From: Actinomycetota bacterium | GTDB taxonomy: Bacteria > Actinomycetota > JAICYB01 | DNA: 33,479 nucleotides | NCBI GenBank assembly: GCA_035536535.1 | Contig: DATLNZ010000033.1 | Coordinates: forward strand, 1-33,479 | Direction of reading: 5' to 3' | Made by a program: the position numbers and the translations under genes | Notes under the pieces: generated by a model | What the model was told of the DNA's origin: nothing | The model's database searches: none | Seen by the model: only the letters and a program-made list of their open reading frames with translations | In this document: one piece after another, positions 1-10,995 of the stretch | How positions within the stretch are numbered: the stretch's first letter is position 1 | Layout: every line of letters begins with the position of its first letter

Positions 1-1044
<1,044 letters not shown>

Positions 1045-1905
1045 CTATTTCCGGAGCGCCTCGGCGCCCCCGACGATGTCCGCGATCTCGGTTGTGATCT
1101 CCGCCTGCCGGGCCTGGTTGGCCACTCGCGTGTAGAAGCGGATCAGGTCCTCTGCGTTCTCGGTGGCCGAGGACATGGACCTCCTGCGCGCCGCGTGCTC
1201 GCTGGCGGCCGACTCCAGCAGCGCCTGGAACACCTTCACCTCCACGTACATGGGCAGCAGGTGCTCCAGAATCTCCCGGGGGCCGGGCTCGAACTCGTAG
1301 ACCGGCGGGTACTCCCGGCCTCCCTCGACGGCCTCGGCCGAGACGGGAAGGACCTCGACCGCGACGGGCTGCTGCGTGAACATCGACGTGAACTCCGTGT
1401 ACACCAGGCGGGCGCTGGAGATGCGTCCTTCGTTGAAGTCGGCCATCACCTTCTCGGCGATGGCCCGCGCGTCCGCGTAGGACGGGGATTCCGAGAACCC
1501 CGACCACTGCGCCTCCATGGGGACCTTCCTAAACCGGAAGGCCGAGATTCCCTTGCGCCCGGCGGCGTAGGTGATGGACTCCCCGCCCGACTCCGCCCGC
1601 GTGCGCTCGGCCAGCCGCAGGACGTTGGCGTTGTACGCACCCGCCAGTCCCCGGTCGGCGGTGACGACCACGAGCCCCACGGGACCGTCGTGGCGTTCGA
1701 GCAGCGGGTGTTCCAGGCGCTCGGTGGTCGCGGCGAGGTCACGGATGACGTCGCCGATCTTCTGGGCGAAAGGCCGCGCCTGCCTGACGTTGCGCTCGGC
1801 CCGGACGATCCGCGACGCGGCGATGAGCTCCATCGCCTTGGTGATCTTTTTGGTCGACTGAACCGACTTGATCCGCCGCTTGACCTCCCGGAGCTTGGCG
1901 CCCAT
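1045..1905 (-). CDS. atpG: ATP synthase F1 subunit gamma
   Basis: Central rotating shaft of F1, linking the c-ring to the catalytic alpha3beta3 head. At 286 residues it is of normal length. The N-terminal helix (MGAKLREVKRRIKSVQST) and the C-terminal helix (SSATENAEDLIRFYTRVANQ and following) are the two halves of the coiled-coil shaft. The middle has the conserved TADRGLAGAYNANV segment near residues 83-96. The gene begins 2 nt after atpA stops and ends 9 nt before the atpD start, so it sits in the standard A-G-D order and is almost certainly cotranscribed with them. Confidence 0.98.
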   Translation of the reverse strand: MGAKLREVKRRIKSVQSTKKITKAMELIAASRIVRAERNVRQARPFAQKIGDVIRDLAATTERLEHPLLERHDGPVGLVVVTADRGLAGAYNANVLRLAERTRAESGGESITYAAGRKGISAFRFRKVPMEAQWSGFSESPSYADARAIAEKVMADFNEGRISSARLVYTEFTSMFTQQPVAVEVLPVSAEAVEGGREYPPVYEFEPGPREILEHLLPMYVEVKVFQALLESAASEHAARRRSMSSATENAEDLIRFYTRVANQARQAEITTEIADIVGGAEALRK

Positions 1906-1907
1906 CG

Positions 1908-3482
<1,575 letters not shown>

Positions 3483-3499
3483 TTTGTCGTTACCCCTGT

Positions 3500-4033
3500 T
3501 CAGTCGAGCCGTTCCTTGAGCTCCTGGAGACGGCGCCGCACAGTGCCGTCTATCACCTGGTCGCCGACCTTCGCGTGGATCCCTCCGAGCACGGCGGGAT
3601 CGACGACGACCTTGACGTCGACACGTTTGCCGGTCGCCCTGCTCAGCGCCTCCTCGAGCCTCGGCCGCTGGTCGTCGGACAGCGGCTGGGCCACCCTCAC
3701 TTCGGCGATCACCCGGTCCCGCGCCTCGGCCGCCAGGGAGCCCAGCGACTCGACGATCTGCGACAGCTCCCGGGTCCGGCCCTGAGAGATCACGAAGCCG
3801 AGGACGTTGCGTGTATGTGGTGAGGCCTTGTCGCCGAAGATTTCGTCGATCACCGCAAGCTTGCGCTCGGCAGGGACGGCGATGTCGGTCAGCGCGGCCC
3901 TCAGCTCGTGGTGCTGCTCGAGCGCCTTGGAGAACCGGAACAGCTCGTCGGACACCCTGTCGATCGCGTCCTCGGCCGCCGCGATCTGAAAGAGCGCGGT
4001 GGCGTAGCCGCGGATGAGATCGGTGTCCGGCAC
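3500..4033 (-). CDS. atpH: ATP synthase F1 subunit delta
   Basis: Peripheral-stalk subunit (OSCP type) that joins the top of F1 to the b subunits. I start it at the GTG at 4033, giving 177 residues, the usual size; the same reading frame stays open far upstream only as an antisense-like extension inside atpF. GGGAGG stands just upstream of this GTG, at the end of atpF. The N-terminal helical bundle ([20 protein letters not shown]) and the conserved C-terminal [20 protein letters not shown] are both present. Only 4 nt separate it from the atpF stop. Confidence 0.96.
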   Translation of the reverse strand: MPDTDLIRGYATALFQIAAAEDAIDRVSDELFRFSKALEQHHELRAALTDIAVPAERKLAVIDEIFGDKASPHTRNVLGFVISQGRTRELSQIVESLGSLAAEARDRVIAEVRVAQPLSDDQRPRLEEALSRATGKRVDVKVVVDPAVLGGIHAKVGDQVIDGTVRRRLQELKERLD

Positions 4034-4037
4034 GGCC

Positions 4038-4616
4038 CTAACCTCCCGCTCCGTTGCCCGTGCCCGAGTCCGAGCCCGAGCCCGAGCCGACGGACGCGAT
4101 GAACTGGTCCACGAGGGTCCGCTGCGCCGCAGGATCCGACAGTTCGCGCTCCACGACCCTTCGGGCGGCCTCGATGGAGATCTCAGCCATCTGGCTGCGC
4201 AGGTCCCCAAACGCCCTGTCGCGCTCGCCCTCGGCATCGGTCCGGGCCCGCGCGACGATCTGCCGGGCTTCCTCCTCGGCCTTGGCGATGATGTCCCGGC
4301 GCACCTGCTCGGCCGCGGCCGTCTCGTCGCGCAGGATCTGGTCGGCCTGTCCGCGGGCGTCGGCCAGCTGTCGCCTGAGCTGCTCACGCTGCTCTTCGGA
4401 ATCCAGACGTGCCTGCTCGGCCCGCTCGAGCTCCCCGCGAATGGCGTCCTCGCGCGCCCGCAGCGCCTTGCGCATGTTCGGGAACACGAGCTTGTACATG
4501 ACCGCCAGAAAGACCAGGAACGCGAACGTTCCCACGATCAGCTCGTCCATGAGAGGGAGAACTACCCGCAGACCTCCCTCCCCGGCCTCCTCGGCGGCCA
4601 GCAGCAGCAGATTCAT
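4038..4616 (-). CDS. atpF: ATP synthase Fo subunit b
   Basis: Membrane-anchored peripheral stalk. The 192-residue protein has one transmembrane helix at about 24-48 (DELIVGTFAFLVFLAVMYKL) followed by a long charged coiled coil (about 50-150) rich in Glu, Arg and Ala. The start ATG is supported by AAGGAG seven bases upstream. The C-terminus ends in a Gly/Ser-rich tail (GSGSGSDSGTGNGAGG) encoded by a short hexanucleotide repeat, which is unusual for this subunit. The N-terminus before the membrane helix is about 20 residues longer than in minimal b subunits. Confidence 0.96.
   Translation of the reverse strand: MNLLLLAAEEAGEGGLRVVLPLMDELIVGTFAFLVFLAVMYKLVFPNMRKALRAREDAIRGELERAEQARLDSEEQREQLRRQLADARGQADQILRDETAAAEQVRRDIIAKAEEEARQIVARARTDAEGERDRAFGDLRSQMAEISIEAARRVVERELSDPAAQRTLVDQFIASVGSGSGSDSGTGNGAGG
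4063..4090 (+). repeat. Short tandem hexanucleotide repeat in the 3' end of atpF
   Basis: Four near-identical copies of a CCCGAG unit (one copy TCCGAG) run in tandem and end with a partial copy. On the coding strand they encode alternating Ser-Gly in the tail of subunit b. The repeat length is a multiple of three, so slippage would lengthen or shorten the tail without a frameshift. Confidence 0.75.
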
Positions 4617-4628
4617 GTGGACGCTCCT

Positions 4629-4874
4629 TTAGGTGATCAGGAAGAAGAGGACGAAGCCCAGTAGCGCCAGCGCCTCGGCGAGAGCGAACCCGAGGAACAT
4701 GATCGGCCGGACGAGACCCGCCGACTCGGGCTGGCGCGCGATGGCCTGGATGGCCGCGCTGAACACGAGGCCGATGGCCAGCCCCGGCCCGAGCGTGGCC
4801 AGTCCGTAGACGAGGCCCTTGCCCACCGGGGCGAGACTCACGGCGTCGTTGGCCGCCTGTGCAAGCAGTTCCAT
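4629..4874 (-). CDS. atpE: ATP synthase Fo subunit c
   Basis: Proteolipid of the rotor ring, 81 residues, two transmembrane hairpin helices (about 15-43 and 53-80) joined by the polar loop ARQPE (46-50) that contacts gamma and epsilon. The ion-carrying carboxylate is Glu67 in GFALAEALALLGF. The residues that usually accompany Na+ binding (Gln in helix 1, Ser or Thr right after the carboxylate) are absent: helix 1 has Leu in GPGLAIG and Glu67 is followed by Ala. I therefore infer a proton-driven enzyme. The ATG is preceded by GGGAGG at good spacing. Confidence 0.97.
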   Translation of the reverse strand: MELLAQAANDAVSLAPVGKGLVYGLATLGPGLAIGLVFSAAIQAIARQPESAGLVRPIMFLGFALAEALALLGFVLFFLIT

Positions 4875-4887
4875 GAATTGCCTCCCT

Positions 4888-5703
4888 TCAGTGCTCCGGA
4901 TGACTCGCGCCGGCTATGTACACCGCCGTGAGGATGGTGAAGATGAACGCCTGGATGGCGCCCACGAAGACCTCGAATCCGACCAGCACGATCGACAGCA
5001 CGATCGGGCCGACCGCCAGCGGCTTGAGAAGAAGGGCGTCGGACCCCCACAAGAAGTAGGCCGAGGCGAGGAAGAAGATAGTCAGCATCACGTGGCCGGC
5101 CATCATGTTCGCGAACAACCGCACGGCCAGCGTCACTGGACGAAACACCAGGGTCGACAAAAACTCCACCGGCGTGAGGATCAGGTAGATCGGCTTCGGC
5201 ACCCCCGGAGGGAACAGCATCCCGCGGAAGTAGCCGATGAACCCCTGCTCACGGATGCCGACGAAGTTGTAGGTCACCCAGGTGATCATCGCCAGCAGGG
5301 CAGGGAAGGCCATGTGGCTGGTGACGGGGAACTGGATCACCGGCACCACCTCCAAAAAGTTCAGCCCGAAGACGAAGAAGAACAGCGTCGTCAGATAGGG
5401 CAGCCACTTGTCGCCCTCCGGGCCGATCGTCGGCAGAACGATGTTCTCCCGCACGAAGCCGATACCGGCCTCCATCACGTTCTGCAGTCCGGTGGGCACG
5501 ACCCGTGCCCTGGAGAACGCGGAGACGAAAAGGACGGACAGCAGCGCCGTCGTCGCGAGCATCACGAGCATCAGGGTCGTCACGTGAAACGTGAAGCCCG
5601 CGACGCTGAACGAGAACAACGGCTCCCAGCCGAACAAGTGGGTGACCGTCGGGACATGGAACCCCTTGTCCTCGGCGGCCAGGACCCGGAGCATCGGCGT
5701 CAT
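4888..5703 (-). CDS. atpB: ATP synthase Fo subunit a
   Basis: Stator channel subunit that passes protons to the c-ring. From the ATG at 5703 it has 271 residues. The essential arginine is Arg195 in TLAVRLFANMMAGH; the polar partners His204 and Glu244 (VGFEVFVGAIQAFIF) are in their usual places. Several hydrophobic helices follow the family pattern. A longer frame allows a start at 5718, but I prefer 5703 because its ATG overlaps the stop of the upstream atpI gene (ATGA) and GGAGGG lies seven bases before it. Confidence 0.96.
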   Translation of the reverse strand: MTPMLRVLAAEDKGFHVPTVTHLFGWEPLFSFSVAGFTFHVTTLMLVMLATTALLSVLFVSAFSRARVVPTGLQNVMEAGIGFVRENIVLPTIGPEGDKWLPYLTTLFFFVFGLNFLEVVPVIQFPVTSHMAFPALLAMITWVTYNFVGIREQGFIGYFRGMLFPPGVPKPIYLILTPVEFLSTLVFRPVTLAVRLFANMMAGHVMLTIFFLASAYFLWGSDALLLKPLAVGPIVLSIVLVGFEVFVGAIQAFIFTILTAVYIAGASHPEH

Positions 5704-6095
5704 CTGGCAACCCTCCACGCGGGAACGTAGGACTTACGCACGTAGCTCACGCACTCGGCCCCCAGAGCCACCGCCAGCGCCGAGCAGAAGCCGGCGGCGA
5801 GAAGACCCCGGTGCACCCAAGGCAGCGAAGTGGCCGCTGCCAGCGCGGAGAACATCAGGAACATCCGGACGACGAACGCGGCGTAACCGAAGGCGATCAC
5901 TCCCGGACGAAGCACCCTCGCCCAGCCCGTGGACAGCGCTGCCGCGGCGAGGTTCACGGCGGCCAGACCTGCGCCCGCGAGCGCTGATGCCGCTCCCGTC
6001 CGGCCGCCCGCGAGGGTGCCCACAACGGCCAGGGCGACGGCGACGGCCGCCAGGGGCGGCAGCGTCTTTGCCAGCAGCCTCAGCTCAACTCGCAC
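5700..6095 (-). CDS. AtpI-like membrane protein of the ATP synthase operon
   Basis: A 131-residue protein of mostly hydrophobic, Ala/Leu/Val-rich segments, with about four predicted membrane helices (for example AVAVALAVVGTLAGG and VIAFGYAAFVVRMFLMFSAL). Its place between atpZ and atpB is that of AtpI, which is thought to help assemble the c-ring and supply Mg2+; sequence conservation in this family is low, so position carries much of the call. I start at the GTG at 6095, which has AAGAGG six bases upstream and overlaps the atpZ stop by 11 nt. The frame is open to 6140 but those residues would overlap atpZ further. Confidence 0.75.
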   Translation of the reverse strand: MRVELRLLAKTLPPLAAVAVALAVVGTLAGGRTGAASALAGAGLAAVNLAAAALSTGWARVLRPGVIAFGYAAFVVRMFLMFSALAAATSLPWVHRGLLAAGFCSALAVALGAECVSYVRKSYVPAWRVAR

Positions 6096-6405
6096 GGGAA
6101 GCCTCTTTCGGAAAGGTGCGGATATAGACCAGGTAGACACCGGCGAAGTTGCCGACGAGGATGCCGATCACCAACAGAACGGGCCCGGTGGACAGCCACC
6201 GGTCCAGCAACCAGCCGGCTCCTCCCCAGACCGCGATGCCGCTCAAGATGTAGCTGACGGCGGTCCACGCGTCGCCGAGGCCCCGCCACGTATCGCGGGT
6301 TTGTCGGGGGCCGGACAAAGCGCCAGCGAGTCTATTGGCTAGCTTCTCGGGCTGTCGAACCGGCCCCCGTCCGGCGCGGTCGTCCCGGGGAGCTTGTGAA
6401 TTCAT
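6085..6405 (-). CDS. atpZ: AtpZ/AtpI family protein, first gene of the ATP synthase operon
   Basis: A 106-residue protein with a charged N-terminal third and two transmembrane helices joined by a short loop (SYILSGIAVWGGAGWLLDRW and VLLVIGILVGNFAGVYLVYI). The GxGWLLD loop and the ending YIRTF are typical of the AtpZ (COG5336-type) small membrane proteins that head atp operons and are linked to Mg2+ or Ca2+ transport and c-ring assembly. I start at the ATG at 6405; there is no Shine-Dalgarno sequence, but a TATAGT hexamer ends 6 nt before the ATG, suggesting a leaderless message. The frame is open to 6441 inside the end of the previous gene. Confidence 0.8.
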   Translation of the reverse strand: MNSQAPRDDRAGRGPVRQPEKLANRLAGALSGPRQTRDTWRGLGDAWTAVSYILSGIAVWGGAGWLLDRWLSTGPVLLVIGILVGNFAGVYLVYIRTFPKEASRAS

Positions 6406-6411
6406 GCACAA

Positions 6412-6441
6412 ACTATACCCGCTGCGCCGGAGGCGGAGCAA
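6412..6441 (-). promoter_or_regulatory. Candidate promoter of the ATP synthase operon (leaderless)
   Basis: On the minus strand TTGCTC (6441-6436) and TATAGT (6417-6412) are separated by 18 nt. TATAGT ends 6 nt before the atpZ ATG, so transcription would begin at or next to the A of the start codon. The -10 hexamer overlaps the TAG stop codon of the wecA-like gene. Seen in sequence; activity is inferred. Confidence 0.6.
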
Positions 6442-7588
6442 CCTCCCCCTCCGCCGGTTGGGGGACCTGGCCGCGGGCCTGGCGCGGCGCTCGCAGCCGC
6501 GGGGCGAAGGTCAGCAGCCCCACCGTTCCCCCGGCTACTGCGAAAGCCAGCGCGTAGGCGCCCCACGGCATCACTCCCGCCATGACCAGTCCGGCCGCCA
6601 GCAGCAGGGCCCAGCCGTACATCACGAGGACCGCCTCCCGCTGTGAGTGGCCGAACCGCATCAGCCGGTGATGGATGTGCTCTTTGTCCGGGGTGTGAAT
6701 CGGTCGCCCCGTCGCCAGCCGGCGCACCACCGCGAAGACCAGGTCCGTGATCGGAAGAGCGAGGAACACGATCGGCATGAAGACCATGGGCAGGGCGACT
6801 CGTCCTCCCGCGCTCCCGGGGCCGTTGAACGTCCCGATTACCGAGATGGTGGCCCCCGCAAGCAGGTAGCCCAGGGGCATCGCCCCGGAATCGCCGAGGA
6901 AGATCCGGGCCGGGTTGAAGTTGTAGCGCAGAAAGCCGATGCAGGCGCCGACCAGCGCCACGCACACCAGCGGAGCGATCGGGGCGGACCCCAGGAACTC
7001 AGTCGGCAGCCGGGTGAAGTACACGAAGAGAGATCCAGCAGCTATGGCCGTGAGCCCAGCGCACAGCCCGTCCAGGCCGTCGATGAAGTTGACGGCGTTC
7101 ATGAGAAACACGATCCACAGGATCGTGAGAATCGCCGAGACGTCCTGCGACACGGACAGCACCCCGATGCCCGGCAGCCAGAAGTAGGTCATCCGGATTC
7201 CCGAGAGGAACAGGATGCCCGCGGCGAACACCTGTCCCGCGAGCTTCGCCGGCGGGGACAGCTCACGCCGGTCGTCTGCTATCCCGAGCGCGAGCGGCAC
7301 AATTCCTCCGACAACCAGGCCCACGAGCTCGCTGAACCGGAATGCCTCGCGGAACGAAGGGAAGGCGGCGGCGAACAGGCAGGCGGCCACGAACGCCGCG
7401 TACACGGCGATGCCACCGAGGGTGGGGGTCGGCGCGAGGTGGACCTTCCGGTCCGTGGGGACGTCGATGGCCCCGATGTGCCTCGACAGCGCGCACACGG
7501 CGGGGGTGACGAGGTACGAGACGGCCGCGGCGACCAGTCCGACGAGCAGGTACAGGTGAAGAGGAGGGCCGCCCGCGAGCCCGGGCAT
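6413..7588 (-). CDS. Undecaprenyl-phosphate sugar-1-phosphate transferase (WecA/TagO, MraY family)
   Basis: Integral membrane enzyme that moves a sugar-1-phosphate, probably GlcNAc-1-P, from a UDP-sugar to undecaprenyl phosphate, starting cell-wall polymer synthesis. The 391 residues have about ten membrane helices. Family motifs are in order: Mg2+-binding Asp105-Asp106 (GIADDRREL), NAVNFIDGLDG (164-174), FLGDSG (230-235) and a C-terminal HIHHRL histidine cluster, which is typical of the WecA/TagO branch rather than MraY. The C-terminus is a 30-residue Pro/Arg-rich cytoplasmic tail. Its ATG shares one base with the glyA stop (TGATG), so it is coupled to glyA. Donor sugar cannot be told from sequence alone. 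Confidence 0.92.
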   Translation of the reverse strand: MPGLAGGPPLHLYLLVGLVAAAVSYLVTPAVCALSRHIGAIDVPTDRKVHLAPTPTLGGIAVYAAFVAACLFAAAFPSFREAFRFSELVGLVVGGIVPLALGIADDRRELSPPAKLAGQVFAAGILFLSGIRMTYFWLPGIGVLSVSQDVSAILTILWIVFLMNAVNFIDGLDGLCAGLTAIAAGSLFVYFTRLPTEFLGSAPIAPLVCVALVGACIGFLRYNFNPARIFLGDSGAMPLGYLLAGATISVIGTFNGPGSAGGRVALPMVFMPIVFLALPITDLVFAVVRRLATGRPIHTPDKEHIHHRLMRFGHSQREAVLVMYGWALLLAAGLVMAGVMPWGAYALAFAVAGGTVGLLTFAPRLRAPRQARGQVPQPAEGEVAPPPAQRV

Positions 7589-8856
7589 CAGCCCGCGCCG
7601 GCAGCGGCGGCGACGGCGTTGAGACCCGGGTAGGCCGGAAAGGCGGCCGTCAGCTCGCGTACCTCTTCGCGCGCCCAGGTCGCCGTCGCTTCCGATTCGT
7701 CGCGCAGGGCGCGGCCGATGACGCCGGCCACGCGCCGCATCTCCTGCTGCTTCATCCCCACGGTGGTGAGGATCGGCGTTCCGACCCGGATCCCCGAGGC
7801 GACCGCCGGAGGCCGCGTGTCGAAGGGGATGGCGTTTTTGTTCAGAGTCACGCCTACGAGGTCCAGGCGCCGCTCGGCCTCCGCGCCCGTCAGGCCCAGC
7901 GGCGTCACGTCGGCGAGCACCAGGTGCGTGTCCGTCCCACCTGAGACGATCCGCAGTCCCTCGGCGGCCAGCGCCGCCGCGAGCTCGCGCGCGTTGGCGA
8001 CCACCTGGGCCGCGTACTCCCGGAACTCAGGCTGGGCCGCCTCGCGCAGCGATACCGCCTTCGCCGCCACCACGTGCATGAGCGGACCTCCCTGCACCCG
8101 CGGGAAAACCGCGGAGTCCAGGGCCTTGGCGTGCTCGGCGCGGCTGAGGATCATTCCCCCGCGGGGGCCGCGGAGTGTCTTGTGCGTGGTGAAGGTGACC
8201 ACGTCGGCGTGGGGGACGGGCGAAGGGTGGGCTCCCCCGGCTACCAGACCGATGAAGTGGGCGGCGTCGCAAAGGAAAACGGCACCCACTTCGTCGGCGA
8301 TGCTGCGGAAAGCCTCGAAGTCGAACACCCGGGGGTAGGCGGTGGCGCCCGCGACGACCATCCGCGGCTTGGCTTTACGGGCGATGTCGCGCACGCGGTC
8401 GTAGTCGATCAGCTCCGAGTCCTTCTCGACTTCGTACGCGGCGATCTCGTAGAGCCTGCCGGAGAAGTTGACCGGTGAACCGTGGGTGAGGTGTCCGCCG
8501 TGGGCCAGGTTCATCCCCAGCAGCGTGTCGCCCGGCTTCATGAACGCGAAGTAGGCCGCCATGTTCGCCTGGGCCCCCGCGTGGGGCTGCACGTTGGCGT
8601 GCTCAGCGCCGAACAGCTCCTTGGCCCGCTCGATCGCCAGCAGTTCGGCTTCGTCAACGAACTCGCAGCCGCCGTAGTACCTGCGGCCGGGGTATCCCTC
8701 CGCGTACTTGGTGGTCAAGCAGGAACCCAGCGTCTCCAGGACCGCGCGGGACGGAAGGTTCTCCGAAGCGATCAGGTTCAGCTTCGAGCGGAGGCGGCCG
8801 AGCTCTGAGTCGAGGATCCTGGCGATCTGCGGGTCCTGCTGCTGGACGGAGTCCAT
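7588..8856 (-). CDS. glyA: Serine hydroxymethyltransferase
   Basis: PLP enzyme converting serine and tetrahydrofolate to glycine and 5,10-methylene-THF, the one-carbon donor that the ThyX encoded nearby also uses. At 422 residues it has normal length. The PLP lysine is Lys226 in [14 protein letters not shown]; the [19 protein letters not shown] segment, HAGAQAN (92-98) and the AH of [13 protein letters not shown] are intact. AGGGG stands 7 nt before the ATG. It follows the LMW phosphatase after 10 nt and overlaps the transferase downstream, matching the tsaC-ywlE-glyA order of many Gram-positive genomes. Confidence 0.97.
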   Translation of the reverse strand: MDSVQQQDPQIARILDSELGRLRSKLNLIASENLPSRAVLETLGSCLTTKYAEGYPGRRYYGGCEFVDEAELLAIERAKELFGAEHANVQPHAGAQANMAAYFAFMKPGDTLLGMNLAHGGHLTHGSPVNFSGRLYEIAAYEVEKDSELIDYDRVRDIARKAKPRMVVAGATAYPRVFDFEAFRSIADEVGAVFLCDAAHFIGLVAGGAHPSPVPHADVVTFTTHKTLRGPRGGMILSRAEHAKALDSAVFPRVQGGPLMHVVAAKAVSLREAAQPEFREYAAQVVANARELAAALAAEGLRIVSGGTDTHLVLADVTPLGLTGAEAERRLDLVGVTLNKNAIPFDTRPPAVASGIRVGTPILTTVGMKQQEMRRVAGVIGRALRDESEATATWAREEVRELTAAFPAYPGLNAVAAAAGAG

Positions 8857-8866
8857 CTGCGCGCCC

Positions 8867-9463
8867 CTACTTTCCCTCGACGAGCCTCACTGCGTCCGTG
8901 ACCAGGACCTTTACCGCCTTGGCGTAGTTCTGCCACGCCGAGCCGTCGCGGCCGGCCGGGTCGGCCATCTCAAAGTCCTCCGGCCGCAGACCCGCCCAGA
9001 AACCGTGGTCCGACCGTGCCTTGCGCCTGAGGTCGTGCGCCTGCGAAACCGTCCAGCGCATGCGGTCGGAGTCGTCGGCGAAAAGGATCGAGGGGCGGGT
9101 GGGCGTCTGCTTGGCCCAGTGCACGAACTCCTTGAGCGTGAAGCAGCGCCCCCAGGCGTGCGGGACCAGGCTCCATACGTCCGACACCTGCTCCCAGGAC
9201 ATGGCCAGGATCAGGTCCGACGACTCACACAGCTGGGCCGACAGCGACTTGAGCTGCTGGCCGGCCATGTCCACGCCCAGCGTTTTCCCGAGCTCCACGG
9301 TCGAGACGGGTGGAGGCGCACCCTCCACCGACCCGGTTCCGGCCGAGGTGATGTGCCAGGTGGGCCCGCCGTTCACGCAGGCTTTCGTGCACGCTTCGGC
9401 GATCGAGCTGCGGGCTTCAACGCCCGTGCAGACGTACAGGAGCTTGAAGGAGGAGTTCGGCAT
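8867..9463 (-). CDS. Low-molecular-weight protein-tyrosine-phosphatase-like protein
   Basis: Cytoplasmic phosphatase of the LMW-PTP fold, 198 residues, larger than the usual 150-160. The phosphate loop has the CX5RS form: Cys12-TGVEA-Arg18-Ser19. The general-acid Asp168 sits in ADPAGRD near the C-terminus. The loop lacks the usual Asn after CTG (Val instead), and it does not have the Thr at the position seen in YwlE-type arginine phosphatases, so I would not call it an arginine phosphatase. Residues about 110-160 are longer than in the family and rich in Arg/Trp. The start ATG has no Shine-Dalgarno sequence but a TAGATT hexamer 6 nt before it. Substrate unknown. Confidence 0.82.
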   Translation of the reverse strand: MPNSSFKLLYVCTGVEARSSIAEACTKACVNGGPTWHITSAGTGSVEGAPPPVSTVELGKTLGVDMAGQQLKSLSAQLCESSDLILAMSWEQVSDVWSLVPHAWGRCFTLKEFVHWAKQTPTRPSILFADDSDRMRWTVSQAHDLRRKARSDHGFWAGLRPEDFEMADPAGRDGSAWQNYAKAVKVLVTDAVRLVEGK

Positions 9464-9469
9464 GCAGTG

Positions 9470-9498
9470 AATCTAACACCCGCCGCCCCCGACCCCAA
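9470..9498 (-). promoter_or_regulatory. Candidate leaderless promoter of the phosphatase-glyA-wecA run
   Basis: On the minus strand TTGGGG (9498-9493), a 17-nt spacer and TAGATT (9475-9470) lie so that transcription would begin at the phosphatase ATG, 6 nt after the hexamer. The element overlaps the last codons and the stop of tsaC. Inferred from pattern only. Confidence 0.5.
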
Positions 9499-10108
9499 TT
9501 CCGAGCGCCTCCTCGAGGTCCGCGACCGCCAGCGCACCCCGTCTAAGCACCCTGGGCACGTCCCGGGTCAGGTCCAGGATCGTGGAGTCGAGTCCCCCGG
9601 GGGCCGGCGGACCGTCGGCGTATGCGTCCACCGAATCACCGAACAGCTCCCTCACCGCCGGGATCGATCCCGGCGTGGGACGTCCGGACAGGTTCGCGCT
9701 CGACGCGGCCGCCGGGCCGCTTTGCCGCAGCAGCTGCAGCGCCACGGGATGGTCCGGGATCCTGACGCCGATCGTGCCGCCGGCGCCGAGTTCCGGTACG
9801 TCGATCCTGGAGGTGAGCACGAGCGTGAGCGGTCCCGGGGTGAACCTGTCGAGCAGCAACGCCGCATGAGCCGGGACCTCGGCCACCCCCGGCACCAACG
9901 ACGGGTCGGACAAGAGCACCTGGAGCGGCTTGTCCGACGGACGGCCCTTGAGCTCGAACAGCCGACGGATCGCGTCCGGACGGTCCAGACGGCACCCGAG
10001 GCCGCACACGGTCTCGGTGGGGAACGCGACAATCCCGCCGAGGTCCATTGCCCTCGCCGCCTCTTCTACGCCACCGGCCTCCGCGGACTCCCCGGGCACG
10101 GCTTTCAC
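9473..10108 (-). CDS. tsaC: L-threonylcarbamoyladenylate synthase (TsaC/Sua5 YrdC domain)
   Basis: Makes threonylcarbamoyl-AMP from threonine, bicarbonate and ATP, the first step of tRNA t6A37 synthesis in the cytoplasm. From the GTG at 10108 there are 211 residues, a single YrdC domain without the extra Sua5 C-terminal domain. Conserved pieces are IVAFPTETVCGLG (26-38, with Cys where Tyr is usual), FELKGRPSDKPL (51-62), and SSANLSGRPTP. I chose 10108 because GTG overlaps the prmC stop as GTGA and GAGGGG precedes it; a longer open frame runs to 10258 inside prmC. It stands between prmC and the phosphatase, the canonical place. Confidence 0.94.
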   Translation of the reverse strand: MKAVPGESAEAGGVEEAARAMDLGGIVAFPTETVCGLGCRLDRPDAIRRLFELKGRPSDKPLQVLLSDPSLVPGVAEVPAHAALLLDRFTPGPLTLVLTSRIDVPELGAGGTIGVRIPDHPVALQLLRQSGPAAASSANLSGRPTPGSIPAVRELFGDSVDAYADGPPAPGGLDSTILDLTRDVPRVLRRGALAVADLEEALGIGVGGGGC

Positions 10109-10995
10109 GCCGGGCCCCTCGCCCAGACGACCCGTGGACGGCCCCAGTCGTCCTCGCGGACCCCCAACTGCTGCCAGGACGACAGCCGCCGGGTCACCTC
10201 CGCCGCCTGAACGGGGGTGCCGACCTCCAGGGCCAGCGCCCCCTCGGGCGTCAGCCACCGGGGCGCGGCCTCCACCAGCCGGATTAGCACCTCGTCGCCG
10301 GCCTCCCCGGCAAACAGGGCCTCCGGCGGCTCACGCCGGACGTCCGGCGCCAGCAGGTCAGGACGTCCCCGCGGCACGTACGGCGGGTTCGACACGATCA
10401 GGTCCAGCCCCGCACGAAGGGGGCCGAGCAGGTCCCCGCGAACCATCGCGACATTCAGTCCCAGGCGGTCGCGGTTGTCCCGTGCATAGGCGAGCGCCGC
10501 GTGACTGACGTCGGTGCCGGCGATGACCGCATCCGGTCTCGCGGCGGCGATGGCGAGCGCAACCGCCCCCGATCCCGTGCCCACGTCCGCCACAACGGGA
10601 CGCCGGACCCGGGCGACCAGCTCCAGTCCAACGTCCACCAGGGTCTCGGTCTCCGGACGCGGAACCAGGACCCCCGGACCGCACTCGAGCGTGAGCCCGC
10701 GGAATGCCGCCTCCCCGATCGCGTACGCCAAAGGCTCGGGCGAACACCTCCGGGACACCAGTGCGCGCAGCGTGGCCGCGAACGGCTCGTCCACGGGGTC
10801 GCGCAGCCGCGCCCACAGCTCGTCCCATCGCACACCGAGGGCGTGTGCGGCGAGCCGCTCGGCCTCCGGGCGCGCAGTGTCGATGCCCGCCCGCCGCAGC
10901 GCATCCCGCGCCCACCCCAGCCATGCCGAAAGCGACCCGGCATCCGGAGACGCTGTCCGGGGGCCGAGGCTGGATGACAGCGCCGGTTCAGGCAC
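10105..10995 (-). CDS. prmC: Release factor glutamine N5-methyltransferase
   Basis: SAM-dependent enzyme that methylates the glutamine of the GGQ motif in RF1 and RF2, both of which are encoded in this window. From GTG at 10995 it has 296 residues: an N-terminal helical domain (about 20-100), the VPRPETE segment (111-117), SAM motif VADVGTGSGAVAL (135-147) and the catalytic SNPPYVP (202-208). The start overlaps the prfA stop by 8 nt; an alternative start at 11040 adds 15 residues without support. It ends with a GTGA overlap into tsaC. Confidence 0.95.
   Translation of the reverse strand: MPEPALSSSLGPRTASPDAGSLSAWLGWARDALRRAGIDTARPEAERLAAHALGVRWDELWARLRDPVDEPFAATLRALVSRRCSPEPLAYAIGEAAFRGLTLECGPGVLVPRPETETLVDVGLELVARVRRPVVADVGTGSGAVALAIAAARPDAVIAGTDVSHAALAYARDNRDRLGLNVAMVRGDLLGPLRAGLDLIVSNPPYVPRGRPDLLAPDVRREPPEALFAGEAGDEVLIRLVEAAPRWLTPEGALALEVGTPVQAAEVTRRLSSWQQLGVREDDWGRPRVVWARGPA

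Noticed and set aside
4034-4387. N-terminal extension of atpH in one open frame
   Set aside because: It overlaps atpF entirely; the GTG at 4033 with GGGAGG gives the normal delta length.
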